Source: Methanolobus psychrotolerans
GTDB lineage: Archaea > Halobacteriota > Methanosarcinia > Methanosarcinales > Methanosarcinaceae
Assembly (NCBI RefSeq): GCF_002243045.1
Contig: NZ_MBKP01000005.1
Coordinates: 88,860-152,859, forward strand
DNA: 64,000 nucleotides
Reading direction: 5' to 3'
In this document: in pieces, positions 1-8,723 of the stretch
Layout: each line of letters opens with the position of its first letter
Position numbering within the stretch: the stretch's first letter is position 1
Made by a program: the position numbers and the translations under genes
The notes under the pieces: model-generated
The model's input: the letters and a program-made list of their open reading frames with translations, nothing else
The model's database searches: none
What the model was told of the DNA's origin: nothing

Positions 1-2355
1 ATCACCTACATCACCCAGCGGACTGAAAAGTATACCCATATCTGAGCCTATCTGCATGAAGTTCTTCACATTTTTACGCTCTGTGATATCAACAATAATA
101 CCTTGTATATACTGCAGATTTCCTTCAGCATCACGTTTTAGAACCGATCTCTCATCTACCCACCTGACCTCTCCGGATTTAGTGAGTATGCGATACTCAA
201 ACGACAGATTATCCTCGCCAGAGAAGATATCATATTCCAGTGTGAGTCTCTCCATATCAGATGGATGAATTATATCACCGTAAAGTACCTTGCCGGACAT
301 AAGTTCATCAGCCTCATAGCCAAACTGGGAAATGTTCTCTGAAACAAACTCAACTCTCCATTCCTCATCAGGCTTCCAGAAAAATACAACTGCAGGACTG
401 CTCTTGATTACGGTCTCCAGGACTTTCTGAACTTCAATAAGCTCAAGGAGTTCCTTTTCTTTTTGTTTCTGGTCAGTAATATCCCTGATAATAGCCATAA
501 TAGCAGGCCTGCCTTCATGGTCTATGATGGAGGAGTTTATTTCTGCAGGTGTATTCTTTCCTTCTTTTGAGACAAACTCTATCTCATACTTAAGGGAAGC
601 CTTGCGGTTCTTTTCAAGGCTCCTCTTGAATTTATTCATAACAAGACGCTTGTATTCAAGTGACAGGAAATCTTCAAATGACCGGTGAAGTATTTCAGCC
701 CTGGAAAAACCGGTAATTTCACAGAATTTCATATTGGCAAATACAAGAACTTCATCCTGTACCACTATGATACCATCATTCCCTTCTTCAACAAGTGTGG
801 AATATTTTTTCTCGGAAGCCTTGATCTCTGCTTCAGCAAGCTTTCTTTCCGATATATCTCTTACAGCCATCATTACAGAAGGTTTTTCCTCGTGGACAAT
901 GAAAGACAAACTTATTTCTGCAGGGAAAGCATCACCATTTTTTTTAATAAATTCTATTTCGTTATTCCGACGAATACTATGCCTGTCTTTCAGGACTTTC
1001 TTAATGCGTTTGCTTATCATGCGCTGATAATCGATAGGCACATGATCCATGAACTCATTTTCTTGCAATTCTTCCCGGGAATAGCCTGTTAATTCCGAGA
1101 ATTTGGAATTGGCAAATTTGAAAATCTCATCCTGAATAATAATTATACCGTCATTTCCCTTTTCCACAAGTGTAGAATACTTCTCCTCTGATGCTTTAAG
1201 CTCCGCTTCAGTTTTCTTTCTTTCCGAGATGTCCCTTACAGCCATCATCACAGAAGGCCGGTATTCATGTAATATATAAGAAATACTTATCTCAGCAGGG
1301 AAGGCAGTTCCATCCATTTTAAGAAACTCGATCTCATCATTTCTCCTGATACCACGTTTATCTTTGAGGACTTTCTTTAAACGTTTTGAGATCATGCGGT
1401 GATATTCCAGAGGAACGAGGGACAGAAGATTTCTTCCATTGATGTCATTTTTATTGAAATCCGTCATCTGGGAAAACTTGGAGTTTACAAAGCTCAGCGT
1501 TTCATCATAAATGATAATAATTCCGTCATTTCCTTTCTCAACAAGTGTGGAATACTTTTCCTCAAATGCCTTTAGCTCCATTTCAGCTTTTCTCTGGACT
1601 GTAATATCCTCTATTGAAAGAAGAATATGTCTGTTGGAATCCATTCCAATATCAAGAATTCTTCCAGCAAAGCGCATTGTCCTGCTGCCAAGATCTTCAA
1701 CATTACAGTCGATTTCAAGATTATCAAAGAAAATATTATCAACCAGCAATCTTTCCAGGAACAGTTTCAGTTGTGGACGATCCCAGTTTCTTCCATAAAT
1801 ATCAAAAAACAGCCTGCCTTCAATTTTCTCCGGAAAAGTTTTGAAAATCTCATAAAAGTACCTGTTGGCAGAAAGAACATGTAATGTATTGTCAAGTATC
1901 AAAAGAGAATTCTGTATGCTATCAACTATATGTTTACAATAGTTATTTTCCTGCTCAATTATGGCGTATTTAGAACCAGGATTTCTTGTTACGAATACAA
2001 GTCCGTGAAGAAGACCACTTCCGTCCTGTAAAATCTTGAAGGTCTTTTCAATGACCTCACATATCCTGCCATCGTTGGCCTGTATTCTGTAACCAGTTGA
2101 AAAATATGATTTCTTGTGGTCTTTTTGGAATTGACCTAAATCTTCGTTCAGCTTTTCCAGATCTTGTGAATAGACAATGTCGGAATAATTTATTTTCCCA
2201 CATATCAGGTCCGCGGGTGAATAACCTAAATGAGAGATGTTATCTGAAATGGATAATACTGATCTCGTATCCTTATTATCCCAGATTATAGAAAAAACAG
2301 GACCAACACTTATCAGCTCTGCGTCCCTTAGGCAGGATGGATTTATATTTCCCAT
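1..2355 (-). CDS. multi-PAS sensor protein (5' part, runs off window)
   Basis: An open minus-strand frame runs 785 codons from the ATG at 2355 to the window edge without a stop, so the C-terminus is missing. The translation holds about six PAS/PAC units of roughly 120 residues. Three middle units share a near-identical block (KYSTLVE followed by GNDGII) and end in DIS/DIT-E-R/Q-K, the usual PAS/PAC boundary. No transmembrane segment is visible, so the sensor is probably cytoplasmic. After the last PAC a new segment begins (residues ~765 on), which could be a GAF or kinase region outside the window. By family it would sense redox, light or small ligands and pass the signal to a histidine kinase; the kinase part is inference. 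A TATA-like stretch lies about 40 bp upstream. Confidence 0.85.
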   Translation of the reverse strand, partial: MGNINPSCLRDAELISVGPVFSIIWDNKDTRSVLSISDNISHLGYSPADLICGKINYSDIVYSQDLEKLNEDLGQFQKDHKKSYFSTGYRIQANDGRICEVIEKTFKILQDGSGLLHGLVFVTRNPGSKYAIIEQENNYCKHIVDSIQNSLLILDNTLHVLSANRYFYEIFKTFPEKIEGRLFFDIYGRNWDRPQLKLFLERLLVDNIFFDNLEIDCNVEDLGSRTMRFAGRILDIGMDSNRHILLSIEDITVQRKAEMELKAFEEKYSTLVEKGNDGIIIIYDETLSFVNSKFSQMTDFNKNDINGRNLLSLVPLEYHRMISKRLKKVLKDKRGIRRNDEIEFLKMDGTAFPAEISISYILHEYRPSVMMAVRDISERKKTEAELKASEEKYSTLVEKGNDGIIIIQDEIFKFANSKFSELTGYSREELQENEFMDHVPIDYQRMISKRIKKVLKDRHSIRRNNEIEFIKKNGDAFPAEISLSFIVHEEKPSVMMAVRDISERKLAEAEIKASEKKYSTLVEEGNDGIIVVQDEVLVFANMKFCEITGFSRAEILHRSFEDFLSLEYKRLVMNKFKRSLEKNRKASLKYEIEFVSKEGKNTPAEINSSIIDHEGRPAIMAIIRDITDQKQKEKELLELIEVQKVLETVIKSSPAVVFFWKPDEEWRVEFVSENISQFGYEADELMSGKVLYGDIIHPSDMERLTLEYDIFSGEDNLSFEYRILTKSGEVRWVDERSVLKRDAEGNLQYIQGIIVDITERKNVKNFMQIGSDMGILFSPLGDVGD

Positions 2356-2393
2356 GAGATTATCAGAACTGATGATATGACCTCCATTTTCAT

Positions 2394-2403
2394 TATTATA
2401 TAT
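2394..2403 (-). promoter_or_regulatory. TATA box of the multi-PAS gene
   Basis: On the minus strand the stretch reads as an AT-only TATATAAT-like box about 40 bp before the ATG at 2355. That position would give a short leader. The rest of the 2356-2662 spacer shows no coding signal and no clear hairpin. Confidence 0.4.
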
Positions 2404-2662
2404 TCTTACGACATTACAGATATGTTTTCTTTAGTTACAGGCATTAGATAAAGCACACTTATGTACAAGCATCTAATTAAAAACTAATTTCCAGCATCTT
2501 TATTCTTCCCTAAAAAAAGGAGATATTAAATACATGGAAGTTGCAGATTAATATTTGGCTCTCATCTGAATTATGTACTTCCTTCAATCCAATCTACACA
2601 AGAGGGATATATCTTTGGATGTGAGCCACCTGTCCTTTTCTGTTTTTTGTGCATTAACACTT

Positions 2663-3427
2663 TTAGTGTACATGAAATTGTTCCCTTAGTTCTTCGATAC
2701 TTTTGTTCTTGAGTATCAGATCTGCAATTTTAGGGACTATTGCAGCATCTTCACAATATATTCCAAGTTCATAATTCATTACAAAATCCTGGGTTACAGC
2801 TCCTCCGCCACAAACAAACGGTATCCTTATATCGTTCTCAAGCAAACGGGCATTAACTTCCATAAATGAATACATTGTCGTAGTCATAAGAGAAGTGCCA
2901 GTGAGCATAATAGGTTTGTGTTTCAGGACAGCACTTATAACTTGATCTGTAGGCACATCGCTTCCAAGATCTATAACCTCATATCCGTTGGATTTCAAAA
3001 GCACAGTCAATATCTTTTTACCGATATCATGGATATCCCCTTCGACAACATAGGATACAACTGTTCCCTTGCATTCATGGTTTTTTCCGGATATCTGTTT
3101 ACAATGTTCGATCCCATCACTCATGGCATGGGATGCAATTATCACATCAGGAAGGAAAAGAAGCCCCTCATCATATAATTGAGATACAATACCCATTCCT
3201 ACCATCAGGGCATCGTCTATCAGGGATATAGGGTCTTTACCGGCTTTTATTGCGTCTTTGAGAGCAACAATGACCTCATCTTCATCACCCTCAAAGACTG
3301 CTTCAACAATATTACGTAGCATTATGTCAGTAGGGAAAAGTTCTCTTGCAACCTCATCAGAGGATAGTTCACTCTCGAGTTTGACATTGTATCTGACAAG
3401 GATACCTGTAGGATCTATATCCAGCAT
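2663..3427 (-). CDS. mtaC: methanol corrinoid protein MtaC
   Basis: This 254-residue protein matches the size and sequence style of methanol-specific corrinoid proteins (about 258 aa). Residues 1-90 form the helical cap domain, with the motif DPISLIDDALMVGMG. Residues ~120-254 form the B12-binding Rossmann domain with the DxHxxG signature (GDIHDIGKK), whose His is the lower cobalt ligand, and a GGGA loop. In methanol metabolism MtaB loads the methyl group onto this corrinoid and MtaA passes it to coenzyme M. A strong ribosome site (AAAGGAGG) sits 5 nt before the ATG. The partner gene mtaB, normally adjacent, is absent here, so this is an orphan copy. Assignment to the methanol rather than the methylamine class rests on remembered similarity. 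Confidence 0.9.
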   Translation of the reverse strand: MLDIDPTGILVRYNVKLESELSSDEVARELFPTDIMLRNIVEAVFEGDEDEVIVALKDAIKAGKDPISLIDDALMVGMGIVSQLYDEGLLFLPDVIIASHAMSDGIEHCKQISGKNHECKGTVVSYVVEGDIHDIGKKILTVLLKSNGYEVIDLGSDVPTDQVISAVLKHKPIMLTGTSLMTTTMYSFMEVNARLLENDIRIPFVCGGGAVTQDFVMNYELGIYCEDAAIVPKIADLILKNKSIEELREQFHVH

Positions 3428-3510
3428 TAAGCCTCCTTTAATAGATTTCGTGTTTTCTATACGGCCTATGTCTGCTTACAGGCGAGTAAACGACCGTAAT
3501 AAATAATTTT

Positions 3511-3520
3511 TGTATATACA
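3511..3520 (-). promoter_or_regulatory. candidate TATA element of mtaC
   Basis: The palindrome TGTATATACA lies about 85 bp upstream of the mtaC start, giving a leader of about 60 nt. The remainder of the 3428-3758 spacer is AT-rich with no recognisable gene. Confidence 0.4.
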
Positions 3521-3758
3521 CGTTACTAACGGATAGTTTAAGTGTGAGTCTGATATGTAAAGGTAACGTCTAAAAACAGATAATTTAATTTATTATGTTT
3601 GCTCGTGAACGATAAAACAATAAAATAAAAAACGAGTGTAACAATTAATCTGTTCCTCTGCCAGCAAAATTGTCACATATCAGGAACAATGAGGGATATA
3701 ATAATGAGAGGATATGTTGCAAAGCCTGATGTTGCATATTTTCATTCAGCACCTGTCC

Positions 3759-4127
3759 TTATTTTGCATTTTTATTCTCTTCCCACAGACCAAATAGGTT
3801 TCCTTCAGTATCAGGGCATATTGCAAGATATCCCCATCCAGGCACAGGCATTTGATTCAGTACCTTACCTCCTGCCTTTTCTATGTTTTCTGCGTATTCC
3901 TTTATAGAGGAGACTCCTATGTAACCGGCTATTCGCTGGTCAGGCTCGCCACGGAGACCCATTCCACCCCCTATGGCCTCTTTTCCATCCAGTCCAGTTG
4001 TCTGGAAAAGGTAATAATCCATTTCTGGAAATGGTTTTTCAAATTCCCATTCAAAAAGATCGGAATAGAACTTCTTTGCACGCTCAAGCTTATCTGTCGG
4101 TATGTCAATATGAACAAATGTTGGCAT
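3759..4127 (-). CDS. VOC family (glyoxalase/bleomycin-resistance fold) protein
   Basis: The 122-residue protein has the single-module VOC layout. An N-terminal strand (FVHIDIPTDKLERAKKFYSDLF) leads to the common AxxFYxxLF-type helix, then a GG-rich middle (GGGMGLRGEP) and a C-terminal WGYLAICPDTEGNLFGLWE motif with the expected acidic metal-ligand position. Family members are metal-dependent isomerases, dioxygenases or resistance proteins, and the substrate cannot be read from the sequence. It is monocistronic and diverges from the downstream EamA transporter. The ATG lies just after the palindromic-looking CCGGGGGTCAGG (read on the minus strand), which supplies a plausible ribosome site. Confidence 0.8.
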   Translation of the reverse strand: MPTFVHIDIPTDKLERAKKFYSDLFEWEFEKPFPEMDYYLFQTTGLDGKEAIGGGMGLRGEPDQRIAGYIGVSSIKEYAENIEKAGGKVLNQMPVPGWGYLAICPDTEGNLFGLWEENKNAK

Positions 4128-4261
4128 TTCCTGACCCCCGGTAAAATTTGGATATAAAAGAATTAATACTTTTGCATTAAAAGCAGCTCATTTAATGTGC
4201 ATTCAGCTAGATTAGCATGTTTTTTTATCACTGTTTTAAGGCACCTTACACCACCAAATCC

Positions 4262-4268
4262 TATATAA
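4262..4268 (+). promoter_or_regulatory. TATA box, leaderless start of EamA transporter
   Basis: TATATAA is centred about 27 bp before the ATG at 4292. That is the distance expected for an archaeal transcript beginning at or next to its start codon. It lies inside the longer open frame and so argues for the internal start. Confidence 0.6.
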
Positions 4269-4291
4269 CCCATATCACCATTTCCCATCTG

Positions 4292-5203
4292 ATGAGCCCG
4301 TCAACTAAAAAACCATATGTTGAACTTGTTACTGGCTCTGTTCTGTTTGGCCTGATGGGCGTTTTTGTTGATTACCTGGAAGCTATCCCGACAGGACCGT
4401 TGATCTTCTACAAGCAACTCTTTGGTGTGCTTTCACTACTGATATTCATAATAATCACTGGAAAATTGTCCCAGATCGTACCTAGGAAGAAAAAAAGATG
4501 CCTATTATTGCTCGGGTTTATTAATACTACTACTATTTTCACATATTTTGTCTGCATAAAATATACAAGTTTCTCAGTGGCAATACTAATGCTTTACACG
4601 GCACCTATGTATGTTACCCTGCTCTCGCCGCTCATACTCAAGGAGAAGATTACCCTCAAAGGGATAGTAGCATTGATACTATCACTTATCGGACTTTTAT
4701 TCATTGTTGATCTGAGTAATGTTACTGCAGGTTTAACAACTGGCAACGGGTACATAATAGGCATTGCTTCGGGAGTACTCTCTGGTTTTTCTTTTGGTAG
4801 TGAAATTGTTACTATCCGCTATATTAAAGATGATTACTCGAGCGTTGCCCAGTTATTCTGGTATACCTTTATAGGCGTGATACTGCTTCTGCCATTTGCT
4901 GGCAAAGTCTCAGAACCAGTGTTTATAGATAATCTGAATATGCTAATAATCTTCGGTGTTGTTAACACTGCCTTGGCAGCATTGCTTTATGTAAGTGGTA
5001 TCGCACAAATTGAAGCGCAAAAAGGCAGCATCCTGGCGTTGATTGAACCTGTAAGTGGCATCTTTTTTGATTACACAATCCTGCATACACCCTTAATTGC
5101 AAACACTATTATTGGTTGTGTCTTCATCCTGCTCGGTGCATATGTTGCTGTAATGGAGAAAAGTCCCAGAGTATTTGGCAAATACTTCAGGATACAGGTA
5201 TGA
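4292..5203 (+). CDS. EamA/DMT-family transporter
   Basis: The protein of 303 residues (starting MSPSTKKPYVEL) has about ten hydrophobic segments in two halves of five, the pattern of EamA/RhaT drug-metabolite transporters. A typical EamA core follows the first helix (GSVLFGLMGVFVDYL), and the second half ends with a conserved ALIEPVSGIFF motif, as in other family members. It sits in the cytoplasmic membrane and probably exports or imports a small metabolite; the substrate is unknown. The open frame extends 25 codons further upstream (to 4217), but a TATA box inside that extension places the transcript start near 4292, so I chose the shorter form. Neighbours give no functional hint. Confidence 0.85.
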   Translation: MSPSTKKPYVELVTGSVLFGLMGVFVDYLEAIPTGPLIFYKQLFGVLSLLIFIIITGKLSQIVPRKKKRCLLLLGFINTTTIFTYFVCIKYTSFSVAILMLYTAPMYVTLLSPLILKEKITLKGIVALILSLIGLLFIVDLSNVTAGLTTGNGYIIGIASGVLSGFSFGSEIVTIRYIKDDYSSVAQLFWYTFIGVILLLPFAGKVSEPVFIDNLNMLIIFGVVNTALAALLYVSGIAQIEAQKGSILALIEPVSGIFFDYTILHTPLIANTIIGCVFILLGAYVAVMEKSPRVFGKYFRIQV

Positions 5204-5331
5204 AGCCATTATACCAGGCATATTTTCTGGCAGGAAGAAAATGAATAATTAGATTTAAATATGTATTTCAACATATTTTGAATTAATTGGCATTTAGTTC
5301 ATAGAACATATGCCGGATTTACAGTGTTAAC

Positions 5332-5340
5332 TATATAAAA
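5332..5340 (+). promoter_or_regulatory. TATA box of the CMD-like gene
   Basis: TATATAAAA lies 17-25 bp before the ATG at 5357. A GGAG at 5345-5348 gives a ribosome site with 8-nt spacing. Confidence 0.5.
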
Positions 5341-5356
5341 CTGCGGAGATTATAAA

Positions 5357-5689
5357 ATGAGAATGCTTGAAGAGTTCTTCCCCGAATTTACCAGTAAACT
5401 TGATGAAATAGACAAACTCTATGCCGAGAAAAGGCCAATTGATGAAAAAACATACCAGTTCCTATGCTTTGCACTTTCCATCAAAGCCAGGTCAAAACCA
5501 TGTGTTTTGAAACATTTCAAAGGTGCTCTGGAAGCAGGAGCCACAGTAAAAGATCTCTCATACATTTTTGCGCTTACTATGAGAGAGGCAGCAGGTGCAG
5601 ATGATTGCTGGACACATGATGTGATCGGGGACTGGAAAGAGATCTTGAAAGGAAATATCTGTTGCAGTTGTTCTGGTGACGAAGAATAG
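5357..5689 (+). CDS. carboxymuconolactone decarboxylase / AhpD-like protein
   Basis: The 110-residue protein matches the CMD fold: an N-terminal helical part, then the core KHFKGALEAGATVKDLSY, which corresponds to the H-x-x-x-ALxAGAT stretch of AhpD-like proteins, followed by a C-terminal helix. Redox-active AhpD members carry CxxC just before that His. Here only one Cys (KPCVLKH) is present, so classic CxxC peroxidase-reductase chemistry is not expected. Extra Cys residues occur at DDCW and in a C-terminal cluster (ICCSCSG) that may bind metal or form disulfides. Many methanogen CMD proteins have no known role. It is a single gene behind its own promoter. Confidence 0.75.
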   Translation: MRMLEEFFPEFTSKLDEIDKLYAEKRPIDEKTYQFLCFALSIKARSKPCVLKHFKGALEAGATVKDLSYIFALTMREAAGADDCWTHDVIGDWKEILKGNICCSCSGDEE

Positions 5690-5879
5690 CTTTTATAATG
5701 TGGCATCAGTCACATTACTTTATTTTGATAGCAAAAAAACGGAACTGCTGAAAAACAGGTGTTTTTTGATTTTAACAAAAACTTTTAAACCTATCTTAAT
5801 CCCACATACTATACTTAGTTTTGGAGTCATATCACATAAAAAGAATGTAATCCAACAACATTAGTTCAGGAGATAAAAC

Positions 5880-6200
5880 ATGCCATCGAGTGTAAAAGTA
5901 AATTCAACAATATGCGGTTTTAAACATAAGATCAGTGGCCAGCTTGAAGGAAAAACGGTAATAACTGATATCGAAACGGATTGTGCCAAGGTAGCCAAGA
6001 TGTCACATATGGAAATACCCAAAAAGCAAACACTCAACATTAAGGAAAATTATGCCATGGAACAGGCAAAAGACACTTGTTGTTCTATCTGCATTGTTCC
6101 TGCTGCAGTTATGTATGTGTGTAAAATGGAACTGGGCATGCTTTCAAAAAATCTGGCAAAAAAGGTAGGTGCGGTAGATATTGATTTCAGTGAAACTTAA
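5880..6200 (+). CDS. small Cys-containing conserved protein, copy A
   Basis: This 106-residue protein is one of four related proteins in the window (see 8082, 9885 and 10258). Shared features are an early ICG motif (Cys ~12), an IxTxCxK motif in the middle, and a C-terminal CxxCxxP motif followed by a Lys-rich helix. This copy and copy B carry additional Cys around the third motif (TCCSICIVP then YVCKME). The spacing suits metal or cluster binding, or disulfide chemistry, but none is demonstrated and I cannot give a firm family name. There is no signal peptide or membrane segment. A good ribosome site (CAGGAGAT) precedes the ATG after a leader of about 75-100 nt. Confidence 0.75.
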   Translation: MPSSVKVNSTICGFKHKISGQLEGKTVITDIETDCAKVAKMSHMEIPKKQTLNIKENYAMEQAKDTCCSICIVPAAVMYVCKMELGMLSKNLAKKVGAVDIDFSET

Positions 6201-6257
6201 TACATTTGGCTTTGGTAATCATAGATAGATATGTATTAAGAGGGACTATATTTCAGC

Positions 6258-6392
6258 ATGAACTATCCCAGGTGTGAGAGTTCCAACCACAAAAAGAACG
6301 GTAAAATAAGTGAATGCCAACATTACAAATACCATGATTGCGGATATAAATATACAGCAGAGATAAAATCAACTGCTAGTATTAGCTCCTAA
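6258..6392 (+). pseudogene. IS1-type transposase N-terminal zinc-ribbon remnant
   Basis: A 44-codon frame starts MNYPRCESSNHKKNGK and continues with a CxHxxxKYHDCGYKYT-like pattern. This is the N-terminal zinc ribbon of IS1/ISNCY-type transposases, which typically read CPRCxSxxxxKNGK followed by CxDCGYxFT. The reading then stops and no catalytic domain follows, because the three-PAS gene occupies the other strand. It is a truncated insertion-sequence scrap, not a functional gene. Confidence 0.6.
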
Positions 6393-6412
6393 ATCTCAAA
6401 CAATAGAAGGTT

Positions 6413-7732
6413 TTATTTAACAGATGTGTTTGAATTAGTATTATTATCCTTTCGTTCCGTAATATCCTGGATAACACCCATATAATGTGTCACAACCCCA
6501 TCATCATTACGCTGAATGAATGTTTGCTCTTCCACCCATCTCTCATCTCCGGACTTAGTTCTTATCCTGTATTCCTTGACAAAGACATTTCCACCTTCTT
6601 TGACAACATCTGAAAGTTCTATTTGGATATAAGGGAGATCCAAAGGGTTGATTATGTCACCATAAAGGATTTCTCCAGAGAGGAAATCATCAACTGAGTA
6701 TCCAAACTGATCTATGTTATCTGAAACAAATTCAACCGGCCAAAGCTCATTTTCGTCGTCCGGATCTGCGTTCCACAGAAAAGCTATTACAGGACTATGG
6801 TTAACAATAGTTTCAAGGGCTTTCTTTCTTTCCAGCAGTTCAGCCTGCTTTTCAAGTGCCAGTCTGAGGGCTATTTCATTTTCTTTCTCCTTTGTGATAT
6901 CCTGAACAATTCCCTGAAAATGAGTTACATTTCCATTTCTATCCCTCAGGATAAAAGTTTTCTCACTCACCCACAATGTCTTATTGTCTCTTGTTATTAT
7001 GCGGTATTCCTGATTATAAGTATCACTGCCACTATCACACTGCTCTGCAAGTGTTTTTTTAACCATTTCATAGTCATCTGGATGTATCAGGTCACTATAA
7101 ACGATACGGCCTTCTACAAAATCCTCAACTGGATAACCAAGTTTTGAAACATTATCGGAAGCATAATCTGCAGGCCAGAACTGCTCGTTTCTCCACAGGA
7201 ATAACATGATAGAACTATTATTGATAATTTCTTCCAGATGCTGCTTTTTTTTCAATACTTCTTGAAGAGTTTGTTCTTGTTCTTTTTGCTCAGTTATATC
7301 GAAGATCGTACCCTGGTAATGTGCCACATTACCAGATTTATCGCGCAGTACATAAGTCCTCTCATTAACCCAGCGTACTTCACCGGACTTTAAGATTATC
7401 CTGTATTTGTGGTCGAAGAAATCAACTCCTTCCTGACATTGTTTTGTGAGAGATTCCCGCAAAATATTCAGATCATCCGGATGAACTATGTCAGCATAAA
7501 GAATGTCACCGGAAAGAAAGTCATCTGCTGTGTAGCCTAAAAGGTTCACGTTACCTGAAACATATTCCACAGGCCAAAGCTCCTTTTCATTATCCGGACC
7601 CGCCTTCCAGAGAAAAGAAATAACAGGACTGCTATCTCTTATCATTTCAAGTTCCTCTTTTCTTTCAAGAACCTTACTCAATGCACTTTCAGAATCTTTC
7701 TTATCATCTTGAGCTGATTTATTAGACTTCAT
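6413..7732 (-). CDS. PAS-only protein with three PAS/PAC repeats
   Basis: The 439-residue protein is three tandem PAS_3-type units of about 145 residues each (near 25-150, 160-290 and 300-430). Each unit has a W-P-V/A-(E/D)-(Y/F)-x-S-(D/G)-N-(V/I) opening, a central IHPDDL or equivalent, and a PAC end of the form HYxGxIxDITExK. Short coiled linkers rich in E, K and L separate the units. There is no histidine kinase, GGDEF or output domain and no transmembrane segment, so it may act as a soluble sensor that works through partner proteins. It resembles the last PAS of the multi-PAS gene at 1-2355, suggesting shared ancestry. The ligand is unknown. Confidence 0.85.
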   Translation of the reverse strand: MKSNKSAQDDKKDSESALSKVLERKEELEMIRDSSPVISFLWKAGPDNEKELWPVEYVSGNVNLLGYTADDFLSGDILYADIVHPDDLNILRESLTKQCQEGVDFFDHKYRIILKSGEVRWVNERTYVLRDKSGNVAHYQGTIFDITEQKEQEQTLQEVLKKKQHLEEIINNSSIMLFLWRNEQFWPADYASDNVSKLGYPVEDFVEGRIVYSDLIHPDDYEMVKKTLAEQCDSGSDTYNQEYRIITRDNKTLWVSEKTFILRDRNGNVTHFQGIVQDITKEKENEIALRLALEKQAELLERKKALETIVNHSPVIAFLWNADPDDENELWPVEFVSDNIDQFGYSVDDFLSGEILYGDIINPLDLPYIQIELSDVVKEGGNVFVKEYRIRTKSGDERWVEEQTFIQRNDDGVVTHYMGVIQDITERKDNNTNSNTSVK

Positions 7733-8081
7733 ATAACTCCCATTTTATCATTTGCTTGATTAGTTAATAAGACTATCCAACATAGCTTCGGTAGAAAAAG
7801 TTTGAAATTTCTAGCTATCTTATTTAGAGAGACGACTGTAAAGATTCAAGAAACAGAGCTTAGAATAGCAATCTCTGCTGGCTTACAAAAATGACAGCCA
7901 ATAATAATGAACTTTATTATTAATGTGGTGCTGTAAAAGAGAAGAAGCTGCAGTCTTACTATGTATCCTATAACAGTTACACTGCGTGTATCTAATATAA
8001 TATTTTATGCAAGAGGAAAATATGGAGAACAAGGAACAAAAAGTTATCAAAAAGCAGCTTAATTATTCATAATCAGGAATA
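7733..8081. other. spacer without recognisable gene
   Basis: About 350 bp of AT-rich sequence lies between the three-PAS gene and Cys-family copy B. I see no open frame with coding character, no RNA gene and no strong hairpin. An AT-only stretch near 7996-8006 could be a promoter element. Confidence 0.5.
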
Positions 8082-8405
8082 TCAGCCCTCTTTGAACTCA
8101 ATTGTCATTGTTTCCACCTGCTTTGCAAGGCTCTTTGCGATCATCCCTGACTCCAGCCTGCAGACGTGTAAAACACCTGTAGGTAAGATACATCCGGGAC
8201 AGCAACGAGCTTTCTGAGCTCTGTCCATCACATAATTGTCCTTGATGTCCAGGGTTTCCATCATAGGAACTTCCATGTGCGACATTTCTTTTACCTTTGA
8301 ACAAGGTGTTTCAATATCTATGATGATGTTCTTCCCATCAAGCTTTCCTTTTACTATATGTATGAAGCCACAGATGCTTGAGTTTACGTGTACGACCGAT
8401 TGCAT
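8082..8405 (-). CDS. small Cys-containing conserved protein, copy B
   Basis: This 107-residue protein (starting MQSVVHVNSS) is closest to copy A and shares SxICGF, DIETxCxKV, MSHMEVP, and the Cys-dense block RCCPGCILP with HVCRLE downstream. The frame opens seven codons earlier, but an AGGGGAT ribosome site lies just before the codon at 8405, so that start is preferred. No targeting signal is visible, so it is probably cytosolic. Function is unknown; the conserved Cys positions suggest metal or redox chemistry. It stands alone between two long spacers. Confidence 0.75.
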   Translation of the reverse strand: MQSVVHVNSSICGFIHIVKGKLDGKNIIIDIETPCSKVKEMSHMEVPMMETLDIKDNYVMDRAQKARCCPGCILPTGVLHVCRLESGMIAKSLAKQVETMTIEFKEG

Positions 8406-8426
8406 GTAAAATCCCCTGTTTTCCAA

Positions 8427-8723
8427 TTCCTAGTATGCTTTTTGCAGTGAAAAGTAATCAGTGTGTATTTAGTTTTAATTGGATTGATAAAATGCAAGAA
8501 AAACTTTAGTATATATAATGTAATTCACAACGTGAATATATGTTTTTCTCTCAAAACAGGTCTGGTTTCAAACAAAATAGATGAGGTTTTAGTTTTTCCT
8601 ACATTTCTTGGAAAAAAGAAACGAATTGAACCTGGAATTTACAAGATCAGAAAACAAATAGAACTATAAATAGAAATAGAAATATAACTATAAATATATG
8701 AGGAAACTATAAGCAGTAAGTTA
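8427..8723. other. spacer with AT-rich promoter-like stretch
   Basis: About 300 bp lie between copy B and the FGE-like gene. A TATATATA stretch near 8509-8518 is symmetric enough to serve as a TATA box for copy B on the minus strand. A plus-strand 68-codon frame here has no coding character. Confidence 0.4.

Noticed and set aside
56..2291. Several plus-strand frames of 60-135 codons
   Set aside because: They lie opposite the long open PAS-encoding frame on the minus strand, which shows clear protein motifs; the plus frames have none.
8463..8669. 68-codon plus-strand frame
   Set aside because: No ribosome site, random composition, and sits in a likely promoter region.
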